A DNA stretch of 53,330 nucleotides from an uncultured Faecalibacterium sp. (GTDB lineage Bacteria > Bacillota > Clostridia > Oscillospirales > Ruminococcaceae), in NCBI GenBank assembly GCA_900540455.1, contig UQGD01000014.1:1-53330 (forward strand). The letters are read 5' to 3'. Numbering within the stretch: the stretch's first letter is position 1; every line of letters starts with the position of its first letter. The notes under the pieces were generated by a model. It was not told the DNA's origin, made no database searches, and saw only the letters and a program-made list of their open reading frames with translations. A program made the position numbers and the translations under genes. Positions 47,278 through 53,330 of the stretch are shown here, piece by piece.

Positions 47278-49665
47278 ATGGAACACTACGATTGGAATGA
47301 CGGCTGGCTGTTTACGCCAGAGTTTACCCCCGCATTGGTGGGGGCAGACCGCCCCCAGGGGCTGGAAGAGGTGCGCATCCCGCATACGGTGCGCCCCCTG
47401 CCCTATAATTACTGCAACGAAAATGACTATCAGCTCTTGTGCGGCTACCGGCGGGAGTTTTTTGCCCCCAAGGAATGGGAGGGCCGCACCGTGCTGCTGA
47501 CCTTTGGTGCCGTGGCCCATGACGCCACCATCTTCTGCAACGGGCGGCGGCTGTTCCACCATGGCTGCGGCTACACCGCCTTTACCGTAGACCTGACCGA
47601 GGCGCTGCATCTGGGACAGCAGAACGTGGTGGCTGTGCGCTGCGACAGCCGGGAAAACCTGGACATCCCGCCTTTTGGCGGCCGGATCGATTACCTGACC
47701 TACGGCGGGATCTATCGGGCTGTATCCCTGGATATCAAGGAGCCTGCCTACCTGCGGGATGTGTTCATCCAAGCAAAAGCGGAGGGAGGTTTCCGCATCT
47801 ACTCCTCCACTGTGGGCGAGACGGTGGGCTGCGCCCTCCAGGCCGAGATCCGCAGCCCCGCCGGGGCCAAAGCTGTATATACCGGCGAGCTGGCACTGCC
47901 CATCACCGGCACGCTGAACGGTGTCCACCCCTGGAGCCTGGACCACCCCTTCCTCTACACACTGACGGTACGGCTGATCCGGCCCGGCACCAGCGGTCTG
48001 CCAGACCGAGTGCTGGACGAAAAGACCCTGCGGTTTGGTTTCCGCACCATTCAGTTCGTGGCAGGTGGGCTGTATCTGAACGGGCAGCGGGTACAGATCC
48101 GGGGGCTGAACCGTCACCAGAGCTACCCATACCAGGGCTACGCCATGCCGGACAGTGTGCAGCGGCTGGATGCCCAATACCTGAAAAAAGAGCTGGGCTG
48201 CAACGCTGTGCGCACCAGCCACTACCCTCAGAGCCCCGCGTTTTTGGATGCCTGCGACGAGCTGGGGCTGCTGGTGTTTACGGAGGTGCCGGGCTGGCAG
48301 TATATCGGCGGCGACGCCTGGAAAGCCCAGGCTTTGCAGAACTGCCGTGAGATGGTGTGCCAGTGCCGCAACCACCCCAGCGTATTTCTGTGGGGCGTGC
48401 GCATCAGCGGCAGTGCCGACGACGAAGCGTTTTATAAACGCACCAACGAGGCGGCGCACCGGCTGGACCCCACCCGTCCCACAGCCGGTGCCAGAGGGCA
48501 CCGCAAAAGCCAGCTGCTGGAGGATGTGTACGCCTACAACGACTTCACCTACCCAGGGCACGGCCCCGGCTGCGCCCCCCGCGCTTCTGTGACGCCGGAT
48601 GTGCGCAAAGGCTATTTGATCAGCGAATTTGGGGGGCGGCAGTTCCCTGCCAAAGCCTTTGATGACGAGCCCCACCGGCTGGCCCAGGCGCTGCGGCTGG
48701 CCGCTGTGCTGAACGACAGCATTGCCCAGCAGGGGGTCGCTGGCAGCTTTGGCTGGTGCATGGCCGATTACAATACCCACCGGGAGTTCGGCAGCGGAGA
48801 TCGGATCTGCTACCATGGTGTAATGGATATGTTCCGCAACCCCAAACTTTCGGCGGCGGTATATGCCAGCCAAAAGACCCCCCGTGCGCCTTCGGACATC
48901 GTGCTGGAGATCTCCTCCAGCATGGCGCTGGGGGATCACCCCGGCGGCTTTGCTGGCGCTTGCTGGGCCTTTACCAACGCCGAAAGCGTGCGGCTGTACC
49001 GGGACAACGATTTTATTGCGGAGTTCTCCCCGGACCGGCACGGCCGGTTTGCAGCACTGCCCCACCCCCCGGTGGAGATCCAGGACTTTGTGGGCGCTCT
49101 GCTGGAAAAATACGAGGGCATGGACCGTGCCCTAGCCCAACAGACCGCCGCTGTGCTGAACGAGATGCGCCGCACCGAGCTGGAGCTGCCGCCCCTGGCC
49201 CGCGCCAAGGCTTTGTCCCTGCGGATGAGCTGGTCTGACCTGGTCCGGCTGTACTACAAGTATATCGGCGTATTGGGCGGCCCCTCGGCCGTTTACCGAT
49301 TTGAGGCCGTATGGCATGGCCGGGCTGTGCGCACTGTCGTCAAGGAGCCCGTGCAGCGGGTCCGGCTGGAATGTACCGCCCCCAGCCAGCTGCTCACCGA
49401 CGGCCCCACCTGGGACTGTGCCCCCGTCAGTCTGCGGGCCATCGACCAAAACGGCAACCTGCTGCCCTACTGCGGCGAGGCCGTGCAGCTGTGGGTAGAA
49501 GGCCCCGTCAAACTTCTGGGCCCCAGCATCGTACCCCTGCGGGGCGGCATGGCGGGCACCTATCTGGCCACCACCGGCGCCGCCGGACGGGCCGTGCTCC
49601 ACTGCCGGATGGAGGGTGCGCTGGACACCGAGCTGACCCTGACCGTGCGCAGCCGCCGGGATTAA
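47278..49665 (+). CDS. Glycoside hydrolase family 2 protein lacking the usual acid/base glutamate
   Basis: The protein has 795 residues. An N-terminal sugar-binding domain (1 to about 160; DATIFCNGRRLFHHGCGYTAFTVDLTEAL), an Ig-like domain, a TIM barrel (about 260-560) and C-terminal beta domains give the GH2 layout. The barrel has IRGLNRHQSYPYQGYAM, NAVRTSHYPQSPAFLDACDELGLLV and the nucleophile E450 in YLISEFGG. The acid/base site, normally RINES or WGxxNE, reads R375-I-S377-G378-S, so the Asn-Glu pair is Ser-Gly. AGGGAGAA precedes the start. No signal peptide, so cytoplasmic. No transporter gene adjoins it. Confidence 0.88.
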   Translation: MEHYDWNDGWLFTPEFTPALVGADRPQGLEEVRIPHTVRPLPYNYCNENDYQLLCGYRREFFAPKEWEGRTVLLTFGAVAHDATIFCNGRRLFHHGCGYTAFTVDLTEALHLGQQNVVAVRCDSRENLDIPPFGGRIDYLTYGGIYRAVSLDIKEPAYLRDVFIQAKAEGGFRIYSSTVGETVGCALQAEIRSPAGAKAVYTGELALPITGTLNGVHPWSLDHPFLYTLTVRLIRPGTSGLPDRVLDEKTLRFGFRTIQFVAGGLYLNGQRVQIRGLNRHQSYPYQGYAMPDSVQRLDAQYLKKELGCNAVRTSHYPQSPAFLDACDELGLLVFTEVPGWQYIGGDAWKAQALQNCREMVCQCRNHPSVFLWGVRISGSADDEAFYKRTNEAAHRLDPTRPTAGARGHRKSQLLEDVYAYNDFTYPGHGPGCAPRASVTPDVRKGYLISEFGGRQFPAKAFDDEPHRLAQALRLAAVLNDSIAQQGVAGSFGWCMADYNTHREFGSGDRICYHGVMDMFRNPKLSAAVYASQKTPRAPSDIVLEISSSMALGDHPGGFAGACWAFTNAESVRLYRDNDFIAEFSPDRHGRFAALPHPPVEIQDFVGALLEKYEGMDRALAQQTAAVLNEMRRTELELPPLARAKALSLRMSWSDLVRLYYKYIGVLGGPSAVYRFEAVWHGRAVRTVVKEPVQRVRLECTAPSQLLTDGPTWDCAPVSLRAIDQNGNLLPYCGEAVQLWVEGPVKLLGPSIVPLRGGMAGTYLATTGAAGRAVLHCRMEGALDTELTLTVRSRRD

Positions 49666-49758
49666 ATTTTGTCCTTGAATTTTGTCCTTTCATGATAGAT
49701 TTGCACTCTGTTCAAAGTTTTATCATGGATGGATGCTATTATAAAGTTGTAAAAATGC

Positions 49759-49793
49759 GAGGGGGCGGCCTACAAAAGCCCGCCCCCTCTTTC
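49759..49793 (+). terminator. Terminator after the GH2 gene
   Basis: GAGGGGGCGG (49759-49768) pairs with CCGCCCCCTC (49780-49789), then TTTCT. The 90 bases before it hold a direct repeat of AATTTTGTCCTT and a CATGATA/TATCATG inverted repeat. Confidence 0.75.
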
Positions 49794-49838
49794 TCAAGCC
49801 TGCAAGCAGGCCTAAAAAGTGAAATGTAGGAGTTTGGT

Positions 49839-50234
49839 ATGAGAGAGAGATTCCGCCGCTTCATGGCCGGACGTTACGGCACAGACGCATTGAATCAGTT
49901 TCTGAGCATCGTATCCATCGTGCTGCTGCTGGTCGCGCTTCTGACCCGGGTCAATCTGTTCACTTGGGTGGGCATGGGTGTGCTGATCTGGTGCTATTAC
50001 CGCACCTTCAGCCGCAATATCCCCAAGCGCACCGAGGAAAACTACAAGTTCTATACCCTGAAGCAGCAGCTGGAGGGCAAGGTCCGCAGCCTGAAAGAGC
50101 AGTGGGCCAACCGCAAGCTGTACCGCTACTACCGCTGCCCCCAGTGCCGCCAGAAACTGCGGGTGCCCCGGGGCCGGGGCCGGATCCAGATCTCCTGCCC
50201 CCGGTGCGGCACCCAGTTTATCAAAAAGAGCTGA
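49839..50234 (+). CDS. Membrane protein with C-terminal zinc ribbon
   Basis: The protein has 131 residues. A basic N-terminus, one or two membrane segments (LNQFLSIVSIVLLLVALL and FTWVGMGVLIWCYY), a helical linker, then a zinc ribbon with CPQC (about 107-110) and CPRC (about 124-127). Small proteins of this design are common in Oscillospiraceae; the function is unknown. It is six bases upstream of the DUF5685 gene and surely co-transcribed with it. Confidence 0.7.
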   Translation: MRERFRRFMAGRYGTDALNQFLSIVSIVLLLVALLTRVNLFTWVGMGVLIWCYYRTFSRNIPKRTEENYKFYTLKQQLEGKVRSLKEQWANRKLYRYYRCPQCRQKLRVPRGRGRIQISCPRCGTQFIKKS

Positions 50235-50240
50235 GAGACC

Positions 50241-51077
50241 ATGTTTGGCTATGTGATCCCAAATCAATCCGTAATGACCCCCGAACAGCAGGACCGGTAC
50301 CGCTCTGCCTACTGCGGGCTGTGCCGCCGCATCGGTGCGTTGCATGGCCTGCGGGGACGGCTGACCCTGAGCTATGATCTGACCTTTCTGGACCTGCTGC
50401 TGTGCAGCCTGTACGAGGGCGACACCCCTGCCCTTACCGGCCGGAACCGTTGCCCGGTGCATCCGTTCCGGGGGGTGGACTGGCGCAGCGCTGGTCCCAC
50501 GGACTACTGTGCTGACCTTGGGGTAGCGCTGCATTATTACAACGCCCAAGACAAATGGCAGGATGACCACAGCCTGGTCGGACGCAGTTTTGAGGCTTTG
50601 CTTGCTGGACGCATGGCAGAGATCGAGCAGCGCTGGCCCCGTCAGTGCCAGGCAATGCGCCAGAGCCTTGCGGATCTGGCCGCATTTGAAGCGGAAAACA
50701 GCACCGATCTGGATGCCGTAGCCGGGTGCTTTGGCACACTGATGGCAGAGCTGTTTGACTACCAGCAGGACCTTTGGACCCCGGAGCTGCGCTCCCTGGG
50801 GGAAAACCTGGGCAAATACCTTTATCTGCTGGACGCCTATGACGACCTGGATAAAGATCTGCGCAAAGGCTCTTACAATCCGCTGAAAGAGCTGCGCCAG
50901 CGCCCGGATTACGAAGAGGAAATGCACGAGATCTTTGCGCTGCTGCTGGCCAAAGCTGCCCAGAGCTTTGAGCGTCTGCCTTGTGTGGAGGACACCGATC
51001 TTTTGCGGAACATCCTTTATTCCGGCGTTTGGCTGAAATACCAGTGCAAAAACGCCGAGGAGCAAAAAAAGAAGTAA
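50241..51077 (+). CDS. DUF5685 family protein
   Basis: The protein has 278 residues. The start MFGYVIPNQSVMTPEQQDRYRSAYCGLCRRIG is the DUF5685 hallmark (shortened here: MFGYV with YCGLC). A helical body with YDLTFLDLLL, Cys and His clusters (NRCPVHPF) and LYLLDAYDDLDKDLRKGSYNPL follows; the paired Asp pattern DAYDDLDKD resembles isoprenoid-type helical bundles, but no enzyme activity is known. It is in one unit with the zinc-ribbon membrane protein and beside a J-domain gene. Confidence 0.8.
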   Translation: MFGYVIPNQSVMTPEQQDRYRSAYCGLCRRIGALHGLRGRLTLSYDLTFLDLLLCSLYEGDTPALTGRNRCPVHPFRGVDWRSAGPTDYCADLGVALHYYNAQDKWQDDHSLVGRSFEALLAGRMAEIEQRWPRQCQAMRQSLADLAAFEAENSTDLDAVAGCFGTLMAELFDYQQDLWTPELRSLGENLGKYLYLLDAYDDLDKDLRKGSYNPLKELRQRPDYEEEMHEIFALLLAKAAQSFERLPCVEDTDLLRNILYSGVWLKYQCKNAEEQKKK

Positions 51078-51214
51078 ACCGCCCTGCCCCCTGCTGGGAT
51101 CTTCCCGCGGGGGGTGGGTCTTGCAAGAGGGCTGTTTGCAGTATCGCCCCGTTTTTTTACCAAAAGACAGGGCGCATCCTTTTTGTCTGGCCCCGACCAG
51201 AGCTGCGCTCCCTC

Positions 51215-51243
51215 TTGATTTTTTGTGCGCTGTCCTGTAAACT
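51215..51243 (+). promoter_or_regulatory. Promoter of the J-domain gene
   Basis: TTGATT (51215-51220), a 17-base spacer, TAAACT (51238-51243). Confidence 0.6.
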
Positions 51244-51302
51244 ATAGAAGTTAGCGCCCGCGCCGCGGGCAAGAACCAAAGACGCGAGGGAAGTATATTC
51301 TG

Positions 51303-52028
51303 ATGAGAGATCCTTACGAGGTACTCGGCATCCAGCGGGGTGCCAGTGACGAAGAGATAAAAAAAGCCTACCGTGCCAAGTGCAAGCGCTGGCACCCGGA
51401 CCTGAACCCCAACGACCCCACCGCAGAGGAGCACTTTAAGGAAGTGCAGGCCGCCTACGATGCCATTACCCGCGGCGACACCGGACCTCAGGCCGGCGGC
51501 TACGGACAGCAGGGCTACGGCGGATACAGCCAGCAGAGCTATGGGCAGCAGAACAGCTACGGCGGTTTTGACGGCTTTGACCCCTTCGGCTTTGGGTTTG
51601 GCTATGGCGGCAGTTATGGCGGCCCGCAGAGCGGTGCCAGCTACTCCGGCAGCGACAGCGCGGAGATGCAGGCTGCCCGAAACTTTATTGTAAACGGCCG
51701 TTACCCGGAGGCCCGCCGTGTCCTGGACAGCATGGCCAGCCGCAATGCCCGGTGGTATTATCTGTCCTCGCTGGCCAACCAGGGCCTGGGCAAGAGCATC
51801 GATGCCTTGCAGGATGCCCGCCGGGCTGTGCAGATGGACCCGAACAACACCGAATACCAGATGCATCTGCGCCAGATGCAGAACCCCGGCCAGAACTACC
51901 GCACCCAGACCACCTATACCCAGTCGGGCGGTGTGACCCAGTGGTGCTGGAACCTGATCCTGCTGAACCTGCTGTGCAACTGTTGCTGCGGCGGGCGGAT
52001 GTTCTTCCGGCCTTTGTTCTGCTTCTGA
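51303..52028 (+). CDS. J-domain protein with Gly/Tyr/Gln-rich linker and TPR-like repeat
   Basis: The protein has 241 residues. The J-domain (1 to about 58) has the HPD triad at 31-33 (KRWHPDLNP), needed to stimulate DnaK. Residues 61-119 are a low-complexity tract of Gly, Tyr, Gln and Ser (GGYGQQGYGG, SYGQQNSYGG) with a Phe-Gly section (FGFGFGYGG). A TPR-like pair follows (AARNFIVNGRYPEARRVLDS; SIDALQDARRAVQMDP, about 122-190), then a hydrophobic Cys-rich tail (NLLCNCCCGGRMFF) that may bind metal or membrane. It lacks the zinc domain of DnaJ. Confidence 0.88.
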   Translation: MRDPYEVLGIQRGASDEEIKKAYRAKCKRWHPDLNPNDPTAEEHFKEVQAAYDAITRGDTGPQAGGYGQQGYGGYSQQSYGQQNSYGGFDGFDPFGFGFGYGGSYGGPQSGASYSGSDSAEMQAARNFIVNGRYPEARRVLDSMASRNARWYYLSSLANQGLGKSIDALQDARRAVQMDPNNTEYQMHLRQMQNPGQNYRTQTTYTQSGGVTQWCWNLILLNLLCNCCCGGRMFFRPLFCF

Positions 52029-52057
52029 CCACAAGCAAACTGCAGCTAAACAAAAGC

Positions 52058-52089
52058 AAAAGCCGCTGGCAAATGCCAGCGGCTTTTTT
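52058..52089. terminator. Bidirectional terminator
   Basis: AAAAGCCGCTGGC and GCCAGCGGCTTTT pair; A run on the left and T run on the right serve the J-domain gene (+) and the secreted-protein gene (-). Confidence 0.85.
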
Positions 52090-52095
52090 ATTTGC

Positions 52096-53073
52096 TTACT
52101 GCCCTTCCAGCGGGACAGGCTTTGCGATGGTGATCGTGCGGGAGATAGGGTCGCACTTATAGTTGCCGCCGATATAAGCGGTCTGGGTATAGGTGCCCGG
52201 CTCGGTGGGGATCGCACTGCTCTCCGCACCCATCAGCTGCGCCAAAAATCCACTGCCCTTTTTGCGGTAGATATAGCTCACCTTGCCCTCCGGCACCACC
52301 TGGCCATCCACCTCGATCACAGCAGAGCTGCTCATCAGCTGCTGCGCCTGCTCTGCGGTCAAGGTCTCCGGCACTTCCGGATTCCAATACATCCGCACAC
52401 CGGTGCTCTTGGGGCGAATGGTGAACATTGCGATACCTGCGGTATTCATATCCCCGCTCTCCAGTGCCACAGCACCTGCCACGTAGCTGCCTGCATCGAC
52501 GGGCTGCTCGTCCAGGTAGATGCGGGTATGCATATCCTCCGGCAGGAAGCGGCGGATCAGGTTCAGGGAAAGCTTCATTCCCATCGAGATATCGTTCAGG
52601 GTGGGTGCATAGAACTTGAGCACATCCATCACCGAAGCCACCTCGTCGGCCACACGAAGCAGTACGCTCACATCGTTGCCGTCGATCAGCTGCTTGAGGT
52701 AGTCATAGACGTTGAACTCTTCCTCCTGATCCGGGGTCGCAGACATGACCCGGGGCAGCGGGATCATTTTGAGCAGGATACGGAACTTCTCGGACAGAGC
52801 CAAGGTCACAAAGCCCTTTGCCTCGCCCTTCGTGCCTACCACCACGCCGATATACTGGGTATCCTCCGGGGTGGTCTCTACCCGCAGCTGCAGCGGAGAG
52901 CCATACACCAGCTCACCGTCGGCCTTGATGCGGATGGACACCACGCCATTGGTCTGGTCGGTCACCGCTGTTTGCGGTGCAGCGGCGGCGGATGCCGACA
53001 GCGCCGGCCCTGCCAGCACGCTCAGGCTCAGCACCAGAGCCAGCACCATTGCGGTCAATCGTTTGGTCCTCAT
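52096..53073 (-). CDS. Secreted protein of unknown function
   Basis: The protein has 325 residues from the ATG at 53073 (ACAGGAGG upstream). A Sec signal peptide (TKRLTAMVLALVLSLSVLAGPALSASA, abridged to about residues 3-28) is followed by a beta-rich N-terminal domain (VSIRIKADGELVYGSPLQLRV), a helical middle (NDVSVLLRVADEVASVMDVLKF) and a C-terminal MBG/Ig-like domain (PGTYTQTAYIGGNYKC). Such domains occur in bacterial surface proteins. No anchoring motif was seen, so it is probably released. Function unknown. Confidence 0.7.
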   Translation of the reverse strand: MRTKRLTAMVLALVLSLSVLAGPALSASAAAAPQTAVTDQTNGVVSIRIKADGELVYGSPLQLRVETTPEDTQYIGVVVGTKGEAKGFVTLALSEKFRILLKMIPLPRVMSATPDQEEEFNVYDYLKQLIDGNDVSVLLRVADEVASVMDVLKFYAPTLNDISMGMKLSLNLIRRFLPEDMHTRIYLDEQPVDAGSYVAGAVALESGDMNTAGIAMFTIRPKSTGVRMYWNPEVPETLTAEQAQQLMSSSAVIEVDGQVVPEGKVSYIYRKKGSGFLAQLMGAESSAIPTEPGTYTQTAYIGGNYKCDPISRTITIAKPVPLEGQ

Positions 53074-53167
53074 AAACAGAACCTCCTGTCTTGCATAACA
53101 TTCAGCGCCGCCCCAAAGCACGGGCAGCGGCCGGGCAAAACGCACAGCTTCGCCCATATCTGCATCA

Positions 53168-53196
53168 ATTTTACCGCAAAAGCCGGGCTGGGTCAA
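53168..53196 (-). promoter_or_regulatory. Promoter of the secreted-protein gene
   Basis: TTGACC (53196-53191), a 17-base spacer, TAAAAT (53173-53168). Confidence 0.75.
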
Positions 53197-53274
53197 TAAC
53201 GGGATTCAAGGGAGGAGGGGCGCTCCGCTGGGCCATGGGAAAATCGCTTGCCGAAAGCAGCTGCAAGGCGGAAG

Positions 53275-53330
53275 GCAACCCTCTCCGTCACGGCTTCGCC
53301 GTGCCACCTCTCCCGAAAGGGAGAGGCTTT
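53275..53330. repeat. Partial MITE-like repeat at the window edge
   Basis: AACCCTCTCCGTCACGGCTT and CCCGAAAGGGAGAGGCTTT begin another copy of the family at 28433 and 46121; it continues past the edge. Confidence 0.7.

Noticed and set aside
49714..49742. Promoter before the zinc-ribbon gene (TATTAT at 49737-49742)
   Set aside because: The -35 is poor and the transcript would enter the terminator at 49759 within about 15 bases.

Overview
The window looks like a chromosome segment from a GC-rich, gut-type Oscillospiraceae/Ruminococcaceae Firmicute of the Faecalibacterium/Gemmiger/Subdoligranulum kind. The reasons are Gram-positive style ribosome binding sites (AGGAGG), sigma-A promoters with 17-base spacers, DUF6465, DUF5685, an Agr/LytTR-type regulator pair and a Clostridia-type dcw cluster. 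The species cannot be fixed from the sequence alone.

Layout. 1-5.2 kb is housekeeping: a partial BaiN-type flavoprotein, hemW, a Bax-inhibitor-1 family protein and an M16C metalloprotease. 5.4-15.0 kb is a compact one-strand block of phage head genes (small and large terminase, portal, a protease-scaffold fusion, N4-gp56-type capsid, connector-like and internal-virion-like proteins). It is bounded by terminators and has no integrase, lysis, replication or recognisable tail-fibre genes. 15.0-16.9 kb has a gene remnant, tRNA-His and tRNA-Arg, a PAP2 phosphatase and a DUF1643 protein. 17-20.2 kb has a cytoplasmic BMP-domain protein, a metallophosphoesterase and a DUF6465 protein. 20.6-23.4 kb has tRNA-Leu, a LytTR response regulator with a GHKL kinase, and a likely small RNA behind phased GACAT repeats. 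23.5-28 kb has a Tat-exported esterase/metallo-beta-lactamase fusion, RidA and an OmpR-type two-component system. 28-28.8 kb is non-coding repeats. 28.8-31.1 kb has a GDPD and purC.

31.1-43.8 kb is the cell wall and division (dcw) cluster, all on the minus strand in the order mraZ, rsmH, ftsL-like, PASTA-PBP, murF, mraY-like, SEDS (ftsW), murG, ftsQ/divIB, murE. It is driven by a clear promoter with a three-repeat MraZ operator. 44-46 kb has a DivIVA-like coiled-coil protein, rsmD and a flavodoxin-family protein. 46-46.7 kb is another repeat block. 46.7-53.3 kb has a small secreted Cys-rich protein, a GH2 glycosidase lacking its acid/base residue, a zinc-ribbon membrane protein, a DUF5685 protein, a J-domain protein with a Gly/Tyr/Gln-rich linker, and a secreted protein of unknown function.

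The most unusual signals are these. (1) A phage gene fuses the ribosomal-protein-processing protease Prp to a scaffold-like protein. A Prp-type cleavage motif lies at the junction, and a second such motif starts the major capsid protein. (2) Two tRNA loci (His and Leu) each carry, just past the tRNA terminator, an inverted copy of that tRNA's own 3' end joined to a shared double-hairpin repeat. (3) Four GACAT repeats about one helical turn apart precede a strong promoter and a structured transcript next to the LytTR/GHKL genes. (4) Several enzymes lack key residues: MraY-like (Asp to Thr), GH2 (Asn-Glu to Ser-Gly), MurE (DNPR to DNNR).
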